Source: Kangiella sp. HZ709 (GTDB taxonomy: Bacteria; Pseudomonadota; Gammaproteobacteria; Enterobacterales; Kangiellaceae). From it: a stretch of 64,000 bases of DNA. The notes under the pieces are model-generated. The model was not told the origin of the DNA, searched no databases, and saw only the letters and a program-made list of their open reading frames with translations. Shown here one piece after another: positions 20,691 through 29,665 of this stretch (its first letter is position 1; each line of letters starts with the position of its first letter). The position numbers and the translations under genes were made by a program. The stretch is taken from assembly GCF_009674675.1 (NCBI RefSeq), contig NZ_WKJC01000001.1, positions 1,557,031-1,621,030 of the forward strand, written 5' to 3'.

Positions 20691-20716
20691 AAAAGGAGCT
20701 GTTTAGCTCCTTTTTT
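20691..20716. terminator. Terminator between dodecin and the HerA-like ATPase gene
   Basis: The stem AAAAGGAGCT/AGCTCCTTTT with loop GTTT is followed by T6. The A-rich left arm makes it usable from both strands. It separates two convergent genes. Confidence 0.85.
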
Positions 20717-20736
20717 GGGTGAAGTGTTTGTCAGTT

Positions 20737-22224
20737 CTATTTTCCACCAAGTAAGCCGCCCAAAATTCCACGAACTAATTTACGACCAATACCCGATGAA
20801 ACTGTTCGAATTAGGGTTTTTACAAAAGTCTCCGAATTGGTTTGTCGTTTTGAGCCAGTGCGTTTTTTCTTGGCAGCTGCTTTAGCTTTTTCTTCAGCTT
20901 CGCGACGCTTTTTGGCTTCTTTCATTTCGCGATCTTGTCGCTCTTGTAATTTCTTTTCTTTATCTAATAAAACTTCATAGGCAGACTCTCTATCGACTGA
21001 TTTATCATAAAGACCAGCGACGGGAGATGACTGACGAACTTTTTTGCGCTCCTTTGCGTTCAGCGGCCCTATGCGAGACTCTGGTGGGCAAATAAGAGTT
21101 TGCTCTACTATAGAGGGGCGTCCTTTTTCATCTAAAACGGAGACCAATGCTTCTCCAACGCCTAAAGTTGTGATCAACTCTTCAGAGTCAAGTTTTGGAT
21201 TCGGCCTGAAAGTTTCTGCAGCAGTTTTAACGGCTTTAAAATCTTTGGGAGTGAATGCACGCAGAGCGTGCTGAATGCGATTACCTAATTGACCTAAAAC
21301 GCCTTCAGGGATATCAGTGGGATGTTGCGTGATAAAGAAAACGCCAACACCTTTTGAGCGTATGAGTCGAACCACTTGTTCAATACGTTCTAATAAAGCT
21401 TTAGGAGCTTTTTTAAATAACAAATGAGCTTCATCAAAGAAAAAGACTAAACGGGGTTTGTCTGGATCACCAACTTCTTCCAGCTCTTCAAATAGTTCAG
21501 AAAGCATCCAAAGTAAGAAAGTCGAATAGATACGCGGATTCAGCATTAACTCTTTAGAGTGCAAAATATTGATCAAGCCTTTTCCAGTATGATCAATACG
21601 CATCATATCGCGGATATCTAAAGCGGGCTCGCCAAAGAATTGATCTCCCCCAGCATTTTCTAAAACCAGTAGTTTACGGACTATTGCGGCAACTGATTGA
21701 GGAGAAACATTGCCGTACTCACGCATGATCTCTTTACGATTGTCTGCAACCCAGTTCAACATAGCGCGAACATCTTTTATATCGAGGAGCAATAAACCTT
21801 GTTCATCAGCGATATCAAATGCAATATGCAGTACACCTTCTTGGGTGTCATTAAGCTCCAAAAGATTGGCTAGAAGGATAGGACCCATCTCAGAAATGGT
21901 AGTTCTTACTGGGTGGCCATGTTTTCCGAAAACATCCCAAAAAATAACGGGATTAGTATCTGCTTCATAGTCCTTAATACCAATCTTTTCAATTCGTTCA
22001 TCAATTTTTGGATGAGGGTTCGCTTTAGCTGCAACACCTGAGAGATCACCTTTAACATCGGCTGTAAAGACAGGCACGCCCATTTTGGAGAAGCCTTCTG
22101 CTAACACTTGCAGCGTTACGGTTTTACCGGTACCGGTAGCACCAGCAATTAAGCCGTGACGATTCGCCATCTTTGGGTTGAGCTGAATGTGCTTTTGTTC
22201 TGGGTTGCCGCCAATCAGTAGCAT
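20737..22224 (-). CDS. yjgR: DUF853/HerA-like ATPase (YjgR type)
   Basis: A 495-residue P-loop ATPase of the helicase HerA-like DUF853 family. Walker A is GATGTGKT (28-35) in [20 protein letters not shown], and Walker B is in [12 protein letters not shown]. The C-terminus is a long Lys/Arg/Glu-rich helix. I chose the ATG at 22224; the frame extends to a TTG at 22281, but the E. coli YjgR-type N-terminus aligns with the later start. Its biological role is not established. Confidence 0.88.
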   Translation of the reverse strand: MLLIGGNPEQKHIQLNPKMANRHGLIAGATGTGKTVTLQVLAEGFSKMGVPVFTADVKGDLSGVAAKANPHPKIDERIEKIGIKDYEADTNPVIFWDVFGKHGHPVRTTISEMGPILLANLLELNDTQEGVLHIAFDIADEQGLLLLDIKDVRAMLNWVADNRKEIMREYGNVSPQSVAAIVRKLLVLENAGGDQFFGEPALDIRDMMRIDHTGKGLINILHSKELMLNPRIYSTFLLWMLSELFEELEEVGDPDKPRLVFFFDEAHLLFKKAPKALLERIEQVVRLIRSKGVGVFFITQHPTDIPEGVLGQLGNRIQHALRAFTPKDFKAVKTAAETFRPNPKLDSEELITTLGVGEALVSVLDEKGRPSIVEQTLICPPESRIGPLNAKERKKVRQSSPVAGLYDKSVDRESAYEVLLDKEKKLQERQDREMKEAKKRREAEEKAKAAAKKKRTGSKRQTNSETFVKTLIRTVSSGIGRKLVRGILGGLLGGK

Positions 22225-22331
22225 GGGTATTCCATCGATATTTATTTGTATCAAGATTAACTTAAGATGCCAAAAACGCAAGCGTAGAACATAAGAAAAG
22301 CGTAAAAGACTATAAAATAGCTACCGCTGGA

Positions 22332-22360
22332 TTGGAGTAAAGTGATATTAGCCATATAAT
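22332..22360 (+). promoter_or_regulatory. Strong predicted sigma-70 promoter for the DUF2959 gene
   Basis: TTGGAG (22332-22337), a 17-base spacer and a perfect TATAAT (22355-22360) lie 30 bases upstream of the ATG at 22390. Transcription would start near 22367. Confidence 0.7.
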
Positions 22361-22389
22361 AAATCCATCTGATTGAAGTGAGTATTGAA

Positions 22390-23028
22390 ATGAAAAGAGT
22401 TATCGCGGTATTAATCATACTAATGTTTGCCACTGCTTGTGAAACGGTCAAGTTAGGTGCGTTAGAGCAATTAGGCTTTGAAAAAAGAGATGTTTTAGTA
22501 AGTCGTATCGAAAAAGCTAGAGATGCACAACTTGACGCCAAAGAACAATTTGAGTCAGCGCTGCAAGAATTTCAAAGTGTGGTCAAGTTTAATGGCGGCG
22601 AGTTAGAAAAAACTTATAATCGGTTAAATGAACAATACGAAGTTAGCAAAGAAAGCGCTGAAGATGTGACCAAAAGAATCGACAGCGTTGAATATGTTGC
22701 TGAAAAGTTATTTCAAGAGTGGGGAGAAGAATTAAACCAGTATTCTAATCCCGAATTGAAAAGAAAAAGTCAGGTTCAGCTCTATGAAACTCGCCGTCAG
22801 TATGCAGGCTTGATAAGCGCAATGCGCAAAGCTGAAAATTCAATAAAACCAGTATTAACAGTATTTAATGATCAGGTTTTATTTTTAAAGCATAACCTCA
22901 ATGCCCGAGCCATTGCCTCTTTAAAGGATGAGCTTTCAGGGATTGAATCGAATGTTGCAAGTTTGATTCAAGAAATGAACCTATCGATTGATGAAGCTAA
23001 TCGTTTCATTAAAAATATGGAAAGTTAA
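22390..23028 (+). CDS. DUF2959 family predicted lipoprotein
   Basis: A 212-residue protein matching DUF2959, a family common in marine Gammaproteobacteria and without a known role. The N-terminal signal (IAVLIILMFATAC) ends in a plausible lipobox with Cys17. The mature part is almost entirely helical with long heptad-like stretches, suggesting a coiled-coil bundle in the periplasm. ATG at 22390 is preferred over an in-frame GTG at 22378, because the former starts directly with the Lys-Arg signal peptide. Confidence 0.82.
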   Translation: MKRVIAVLIILMFATACETVKLGALEQLGFEKRDVLVSRIEKARDAQLDAKEQFESALQEFQSVVKFNGGELEKTYNRLNEQYEVSKESAEDVTKRIDSVEYVAEKLFQEWGEELNQYSNPELKRKSQVQLYETRRQYAGLISAMRKAENSIKPVLTVFNDQVLFLKHNLNARAIASLKDELSGIESNVASLIQEMNLSIDEANRFIKNMES

Positions 23029-23040
23029 AAATTGAAGTAT

Positions 23041-23062
23041 AGAGGACTTTAATTAGTCCTCT
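23041..23062. terminator. Inverted repeat, possible terminator between DUF2959 gene and ubiK
   Basis: AGAGGACT/AGTCCTCT form a perfect 8-bp stem with loop TTAATT, overlapping the ubiK stop codon. The T tracts are weak on both sides, so termination is uncertain. Confidence 0.45.
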
Positions 23063-23292
23063 AAAGACGATACTTTTTTCTCTAATGCTTCTAGCTTTTC
23101 ACGAGTGCGCTCAAGCACTTTGGTTTGAGCGTCGAACTCTTCACGGGTGACTAAATCCATTTTGGCTAAGCCAGACTGTAAAGCCTGCTTAAATTGCTTG
23201 CCAAGATCATCACCAGCATTTTTTAGGCTTTCAGGGACTAAGCTGGAAAGTTTAGTAGCAAGTTCATCAATTGTTTTTGAATCAATCATCAT
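23053..23292 (-). CDS. ubiK: Ubiquinone biosynthesis accessory factor UbiK
   Basis: A 79-residue BMFP-domain protein of the UbiK (YqiC) family, which supports aerobic ubiquinone synthesis with UbiJ. The N-terminal helix and the C-terminal coiled coil (LVTREEFDAQTKVLERTREKLEALEKK, in heptads) are characteristic. UbiC and UbiA are encoded elsewhere in the window, consistent with a ubiquinone-based respiratory chain. Confidence 0.9.
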   Translation of the reverse strand: MMIDSKTIDELATKLSSLVPESLKNAGDDLGKQFKQALQSGLAKMDLVTREEFDAQTKVLERTREKLEALEKKVSSLED

Positions 23293-23315
23293 AAAATCCT
23301 ATGAAGAATAAATAG

Positions 23316-23681
23316 CTAAAATAAGGGTTTTGAAAACGCTAAATGCAAAACCGCCATAACTGAACCTAAGGCCAGTAAAAAGAAGAGCACTTGTTTATTT
23401 TTGGCTTGAGCTTTGAAAGTGAATATCCCAAAGGCAATGTAAGCAACAATAAACACAAGTTTTAAGGTGACCCAATTAAAAATAGCGGGGTATTGTGAGC
23501 TCATAACCATTAATGTAATACCGCTAGCCAATAAAATGGTATCAATAATATGTGGAAGAATTTTCACCGGCTTCTTAGCTAACAATTGACTGTTGCTGAA
23601 AAGCCAAATGCCACGCAGCACAAATCCTAAGATGCTGATAATTGCCAATGTCATATGTAAGTGTTTAAGGCCTAGGTACAT
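23316..23681 (-). CDS. SirB2 family membrane protein
   Basis: A 121-residue protein with four predicted membrane helices. It begins with the SirB2 pattern LKHLHMTLAIISILGFVLRG and contains the conserved LPHIIDTILLASG segment. The family function is not established. It overlaps the 3' end of the yigZ gene by 17 bases, so it is probably translated from the same mRNA. Confidence 0.88.
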   Translation of the reverse strand: MYLGLKHLHMTLAIISILGFVLRGIWLFSNSQLLAKKPVKILPHIIDTILLASGITLMVMSSQYPAIFNWVTLKLVFIVAYIAFGIFTFKAQAKNKQVLFFLLALGSVMAVLHLAFSKPLF

Positions 23682-24312
23682 GGTTTACCTCGAGTTGGTT
23701 TTTATTTTGATAAGCTTCAAAACTGTTAAGTAATGATTCAAGCTGATCTTGAGGCACTTCAACCTTAAAATCAACTTGTGCAGAAAAATCGAGTTGTTTT
23801 ATATCCGCTTGATGTTCTTTTAACAGGTATTCAATTTGTGGCTGAAGATCATAAGCGCATTGCAAACATAAAGCTTCCGTAAAGACTCTTTCCTGAGTAG
23901 GTAACGACTCAAGCGCGAGTTTGACGCCACCCCCATAGGCGCGTGCCAAACCGCCGGTACCTAATTTGGTACCGCCATAATAACGGGTGACTATAGTACA
24001 AATATCACCAATATCCCCGTATTTCAGCACGTTCAGCATTGGCATGCCGGCCGTACCGCTAGGTTCACCATCGTCAGAGCACGCCATCAGGGTAGTACTT
24101 TTAGGGTTGGCTACTATATAAGACCAGCAATGATGAGTAGCATCTGGCTCGACTTGATTAAGGTGCTTGATAAAAGATTTAGCAGTTGAGACTTCAGGTG
24201 CAAAAATTACCCTAGTAATAAAACGACTACCTTTGATGATCTCTTCAACTTGAAAAGGGGATTCGATACCAAAGTGTTGCTTCGGTACCGAATAATTGGA
24301 GGTTTTTGCCAT
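23665..24312 (-). CDS. yigZ: YigZ/IMPACT family protein
   Basis: A 215-residue member of the UPF0029/IMPACT family. The conserved block includes THHCWSYIV, SDDGEPSGTAGMPML and RYYGGTKLGTGGLARAYG. A C-terminal ferredoxin-like UPF0029 C domain follows. Bacterial YigZ has no settled function; in E. coli it neighbours pepQ and fadBA, as it does here. It starts 5 bases after the pepQ stop. Confidence 0.92.
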   Translation of the reverse strand: MAKTSNYSVPKQHFGIESPFQVEEIIKGSRFITRVIFAPEVSTAKSFIKHLNQVEPDATHHCWSYIVANPKSTTLMACSDDGEPSGTAGMPMLNVLKYGDIGDICTIVTRYYGGTKLGTGGLARAYGGGVKLALESLPTQERVFTEALCLQCAYDLQPQIEYLLKEHQADIKQLDFSAQVDFKVEVPQDQLESLLNSFEAYQNKNQLEVNHVPRP

Positions 24313-24317
24313 GGGTA

Positions 24318-25625
24318 TTATTCTGGCAGGAATTCACGAGTAAGGTTGCGATGTCCTGAAGCGGTTACCAAAATATCATCTTCAATGCGGATACCACCAA
24401 AAGGCATAAAGCTTTCGATCTTAGACCAGTTCATGCTAGCGGCATGCTCGCTATTTTTGAGATCGCCTAATAAAGAGTCAATAAAATATAAACCAGGCTC
24501 TATCGTCAGTATTTGACCTGCTTCCATGGTTCGAGTATTTCTTAAAAATGGATATTCGGCAGGTGGCGGTGCTGTGTCGCCCTCAATATTGGCTTGGTGT
24601 CCGCCAACATCATGTACTTGTAGACCAATTTGATGACCTAAGCCATGAGGAAAGAAAGTACTGGTAACACCGGCCTCAACCATAGACTCTGGAGACATGC
24701 TAGATAAACCATATTTTGCTAAAAGCTTTGCTACGTCAAAGTGATAGCGGGCATGTAAATCAATGTAAGAGTCACCCGGCTTCACTTTCTCGTTTAAAGC
24801 CATTTGTGCGGTGTTCACATCTTGGATCAGTTCTGCAAACTCATTATCTTCCTTAGCATAAGTTCGAGTGATGTCTGCGGCATAACCATTATAGCGAGCG
24901 CCGGCGTCAATCAAGAAAGAGCGATGTTCAGAAGGGCTTTTAGCTTCATAGTTTACATAATGCAAAATCGAAGCATGTTCATTTAAACCGACAATTGAGC
25001 TGTAAGGTAACTCACTTTCATTTTGTCCAACTGCTAACTGATAAGCTAAATGGATCTCAAGCTCAGAGCCATTGTTATAAAACATTTCTTTAGCGGCTAA
25101 ATGACCGGCAGCGGCCATTTGATTAGCACGGGAAGAGCATTCAATTTCGTAACTGGTTTTGCGAGCTCTATGCCAATTGATCTCGTGGATTAACCCCATT
25201 GGGTTGATGGCGTCAAAATCGTCATCTTGATAAGGAGCAACCATTTCGCCAATAAAGGCGATATTGCCATTGGAAGGCATATAACCTCGTACCTCATCTT
25301 TTTGACGCATCATTTTGATGTCAAAGTGCTCAACCCAGTAACCTTCAGGATCACCAGCAACAAGGTGCCAAAAATCAATCGGCTGGTAAAAACATAAAAC
25401 TGGCTTCTTGCCAGGAGTTAAGATTAGGCAGCTGTCATGGATGTTCGGTAGAGGGACAAAACTTAAGAAGTGGAAGTTAGCCTTAAAAGGATATTTATTA
25501 TCATCCAGAAAAACCTCAAGCAATGAGCCTGCAGGTATAAGCAGGTGATCAAAGCCGTGTTTTTGCATCGCCTGAAAATAGCGATCGGTAATAACTTCTA
25601 TATGGTTACTGAATAATGTTTGCAT
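24318..25625 (-). CDS. pepQ: Xaa-Pro dipeptidase PepQ
   Basis: A proline dipeptidase of the pita-bread M24 metallopeptidase fold. The 435-residue protein has the metal-ligand regions DAGARYNGYAADITRTY, HGLGHQIGLQVHDVGG and TIEPGLYF, plus an E near the C-terminus in GGIRIEDD. The ATG at 25625 (MQTLFSNH) is preferred over a TTG at 25631. As in E. coli, pepQ lies divergently beside fadBA and upstream of yigZ. Confidence 0.94.
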   Translation of the reverse strand: MQTLFSNHIEVITDRYFQAMQKHGFDHLLIPAGSLLEVFLDDNKYPFKANFHFLSFVPLPNIHDSCLILTPGKKPVLCFYQPIDFWHLVAGDPEGYWVEHFDIKMMRQKDEVRGYMPSNGNIAFIGEMVAPYQDDDFDAINPMGLIHEINWHRARKTSYEIECSSRANQMAAAGHLAAKEMFYNNGSELEIHLAYQLAVGQNESELPYSSIVGLNEHASILHYVNYEAKSPSEHRSFLIDAGARYNGYAADITRTYAKEDNEFAELIQDVNTAQMALNEKVKPGDSYIDLHARYHFDVAKLLAKYGLSSMSPESMVEAGVTSTFFPHGLGHQIGLQVHDVGGHQANIEGDTAPPPAEYPFLRNTRTMEAGQILTIEPGLYFIDSLLGDLKNSEHAASMNWSKIESFMPFGGIRIEDDILVTASGHRNLTREFLPE

Positions 25626-25737
25626 CCGCAAAACCTAAAGGTGACTAATAATGCCCCATTATTTCAGAAAAGCACGGCTGACCCAATAGCCATTAATTGC
25701 TTTATTCCTTTTGTTTGTAAGAAAAGTTGGCTATTAT

Positions 25738-25748
25738 TGGTCAGACCA
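25738..25748. promoter_or_regulatory. FadR-like operator between pepQ and fadB
   Basis: TGGTCAGACCA is an 11-base perfect palindrome around a central A. It matches the core of the gammaproteobacterial FadR motif (TGGTCNGACCA). It is placed in the divergent intergenic region 152 bases before the fadB ATG. Repression of fadBA by FadR in the absence of long-chain acyl-CoA is the expected consequence. Confidence 0.6.
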
Positions 25749-25824
25749 GATTTGACCCTTGTACCGACTATTCACCAGCAGTACACTGATGGGTCTATCT
25801 TAGAAGTATTATAAACGATGAAAT

Positions 25825-25866
25825 CAGTAGAGATTATCTACTGCGGCAGCCTTTTGGCTGTTTTCT
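25825..25866 (+). other. Two tandem small hairpins in the fadB leader
   Basis: CAGTAGA/TCTACTG (25825-25843, loop GATTA) is followed by CAGCC/GGCTG (25847-25860, loop TTTT) and then TTTT. The second is terminator-like but short. They may form a structured 5' leader or a weak attenuator. Confidence 0.35.
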
Positions 25867-25899
25867 GTTAGTGATTAACGGACAATGCGGAGAATAAGA

Positions 25900-28053
25900 A
25901 TGTTATTTGAAGGCCAATCGATACAGTGTGTTTTGCATGACTCAGGTGTTGCTGAAATGCGCTTCGATAATCAAAGTGAATCGGTTAATAAGTTTGATCG
26001 CACTACCTTAGAAGAGTGGAAACAAGTTACCCAAATTTTAAAAGATCATGATGGCGTAAAAGCGGTCATGGCAACCAGCGCAAAGCCAGTCTTTATTGTT
26101 GGCGCTGATATCACAGAATTTAATGAGTTATTTTCTTCTGGACGCGAACAGCTAGTGGAATGGTTAGTAAAAGCCAATGATATTTTCACAGGTTTCGAAG
26201 ACTTACCATACCCTACAGCGGCAGCGATCGATGGCATTGCTTTTGGTGGCGGTCTTGAGATGTGTCTGACTTGTGATTTGCGCGTAGGCTCGCCAAAAGC
26301 GCAAGTAGGTTTACCAGAATCAAAACTCGGTTTAGTTCCAGGTTTTGGTGGTAGTGTTAGATTAGCAAGAGTCATTGGTCCGGATAATGCTTTCGAATGG
26401 TTAGCCACAGGTAAAGGTCATAAAGCTGACTTAGCTTTAAAGATGGGCGCTTTAGATGCAGTGGTTCCTTCAGACAAATTATTTGCAGCTACTGAAGCAA
26501 TGTTATTAGACGCAGCGGCTGGAAAATTAGATTGGCATTCGCGTCGAGCAGAAAAGAAATCACCTTTACAGTTAAATCGTATGGAAGCTGCGATGTCATT
26601 TATGACCTCAAAAGGTTTTATTGCCGGACAAGCAGGCCCTCATTATCCAGCACCAGTAAAGGGCGTTGAGATTATTGAAAAGTCAGCCTACTTACCGCTT
26701 GAAGAAGCGATTAAAGTTGAGCACGAAGCTTTCGCAGATATGGCCTTAACAGAACAAGCTTCTTCTTTAATTCAGTTGTTCTTAAATGATCAAGTATTAA
26801 AGAAGAAAGCGAAAATCGCTGCAAAAACAGCCGATAAGAAAATTGGCTCAGCAACTGTGTTAGGCGCTGGCATTATGGGCGGCGGTATTGCTTATCAGTC
26901 TGCTTCGCGTGGTGTTCCTGCCATTATGAAAGATATCAATCAAGCTGCTTTAGACTTAGGCATGAAAGAAGCGATAGGTTTATTTGGTAAAGGCGTTAAG
27001 TACAAAAAAATTACTAACGAGCAAATGGCGCAAGGCGTTGCTAGCATTAAACCAACTTTAAGTTATGATGAAATAAAACATACGGACATAGTGGTTGAAG
27101 CGGTTGTCGAAAATCCAAAAGTGAAAGCGGCGGTATTGTCCGAAGTAGAATCAATGATGCCTGAAGATGCGATCATTTGTTCTAACACTTCGACTATTTC
27201 AATTGATAGTTTAGCAGCGTCATTAAAGCGTCCAGAAAAATTCTGTGGCATGCACTTTTTTAATCCAGTACATAAGATGCCATTGGTTGAAGTTATTCGC
27301 GGCAAAGATACTTCGGAAGAAACCGTTGCTAGTGTCGTTGCTTACGCTTCGGCTATGGGTAAATCACCTGTTGTTGTAAACGATTGCCCAGGCTTTTTTG
27401 TTAACCGTGTTTTATTCCCATATTTTGGCGGCTTTACTAAGTTATTACGCGACGGTTGTGATTTCCAACAAGCTGACAAAATCATGCATAAGAAATTTGG
27501 CTGGCCAATGGGTCCCGCTTATTTGTTAGATGTGGTGGGCATGGATACAGGTAAGCATGCTGCGGCCGTTATGGCAGATGGTTTCCCAGATCGCATGAGT
27601 AAAGAAGAAAAAGATGCGATCGATGTAATGTTTGAAGAAGGACGTTATGGCCAAAAATCTGGCTCAGGTTTCTATGTTTATGGCAAAGATAAACGTGGCC
27701 GCCCGACTAAAGAAGCCGATCCTAAAACTTATGAGTTATTAAAGTCTGTGTGTGCGGATGCTAAAGAGTTTTCTGATGAAGAGATTATTGCTCGCACCAT
27801 GTTGCCGATGATTATTGAAACCATTCGCTGTTTGGAGGAAGGCATTATTGCAACTCCAGCCGAAGGCGATATGGCGCTAATCTATGGATTAGGCTTCCCA
27901 CCGTTTAGAGGTGGTGTATTCAAGTATGTGGACGATCAAGGTATGCAAGCAATTGTCGATTTGGCTAATAGCTATAGTCACCTTGGTAATGCTTATAAGC
28001 CAACAGAGCGTATGTTGGAAATGGCAAAGAATAACGAAACCTTTTACGGATAA
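25900..28053 (+). CDS. fadB: Fatty acid oxidation complex alpha subunit FadB
   Basis: The multifunctional beta-oxidation subunit: enoyl-CoA hydratase/isomerase in the N-terminal part and 3-hydroxyacyl-CoA dehydrogenase in the C-terminal part. The hydratase oxyanion region AIDGIAFGGGLEMCL and the NAD-binding motif GAGIMGGGIAYQSA are clear. Length is 717 residues from the ATG at 25900, which follows a GGAG ribosome-binding site by 7 bases. It is followed by fadA after 18 bases and forms the aerobic fadBA operon. Confidence 0.97.
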   Translation: MLFEGQSIQCVLHDSGVAEMRFDNQSESVNKFDRTTLEEWKQVTQILKDHDGVKAVMATSAKPVFIVGADITEFNELFSSGREQLVEWLVKANDIFTGFEDLPYPTAAAIDGIAFGGGLEMCLTCDLRVGSPKAQVGLPESKLGLVPGFGGSVRLARVIGPDNAFEWLATGKGHKADLALKMGALDAVVPSDKLFAATEAMLLDAAAGKLDWHSRRAEKKSPLQLNRMEAAMSFMTSKGFIAGQAGPHYPAPVKGVEIIEKSAYLPLEEAIKVEHEAFADMALTEQASSLIQLFLNDQVLKKKAKIAAKTADKKIGSATVLGAGIMGGGIAYQSASRGVPAIMKDINQAALDLGMKEAIGLFGKGVKYKKITNEQMAQGVASIKPTLSYDEIKHTDIVVEAVVENPKVKAAVLSEVESMMPEDAIICSNTSTISIDSLAASLKRPEKFCGMHFFNPVHKMPLVEVIRGKDTSEETVASVVAYASAMGKSPVVVNDCPGFFVNRVLFPYFGGFTKLLRDGCDFQQADKIMHKKFGWPMGPAYLLDVVGMDTGKHAAAVMADGFPDRMSKEEKDAIDVMFEEGRYGQKSGSGFYVYGKDKRGRPTKEADPKTYELLKSVCADAKEFSDEEIIARTMLPMIIETIRCLEEGIIATPAEGDMALIYGLGFPPFRGGVFKYVDDQGMQAIVDLANSYSHLGNAYKPTERMLEMAKNNETFYG

Positions 28054-29238
<1,185 letters not shown>

Positions 29239-29252
29239 ATTATTGTTTAATA

Positions 29253-29279
29253 AAAAAGCCCGCTTAATGCGGGCTTTTT
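29253..29279. terminator. Bidirectional terminator after fadA
   Basis: AAAAAAGCCCGC/GCGGGCTTTTT with loop TTAAT. The A and T flanks allow use by fadBA and by the convergent DUF3817 gene. Confidence 0.9.
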
Positions 29280-29296
29280 ATTGGAATAGCAGCTCG

Positions 29297-29590
29297 TTAT
29301 GTGTTGGTTTGAGCTGCTTCATCTTTGAGTATTTCTCTTTTCAGAAATGTATCAACTACAATAAACGCAAATGGAACTATTGATGCTAAAAATATAAGAA
29401 GCCAAGTTATTATTGACCACTTCTGTTTATGCGAAGCCTGAAGAGATAAGATTAGGTAAAGAATAAATAGAGCTCCATGACCTGCGCCAAGAGGAAATAC
29501 ATAGTCTCTACTGATAAGCCCAAAGGTGACGCACAGTATTATCAAATAAGATAAACCCTCAACGAAACTTATTATTCTAAAATATTTCAA
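29297..29590 (-). CDS. DUF3817 family membrane protein
   Basis: A 97-residue protein with three predicted membrane helices and the DUF3817 pattern: FRIISFVEGLSYLIIL at the N-terminus, and a conserved GAGHGALFILY segment. It has no established function. It stands alone between two convergent or independent units. Confidence 0.85.
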   Translation of the reverse strand: MKYFRIISFVEGLSYLIILCVTFGLISRDYVFPLGAGHGALFILYLILSLQASHKQKWSIITWLLIFLASIVPFAFIVVDTFLKREILKDEAAQTNT

Positions 29591-29665
29591 ACCTTATAAC
29601 CTTTTCTGATTGTGATTATTTACACACACCATAAGAATACCCATATTCGATCGTATGCTCTTAAA

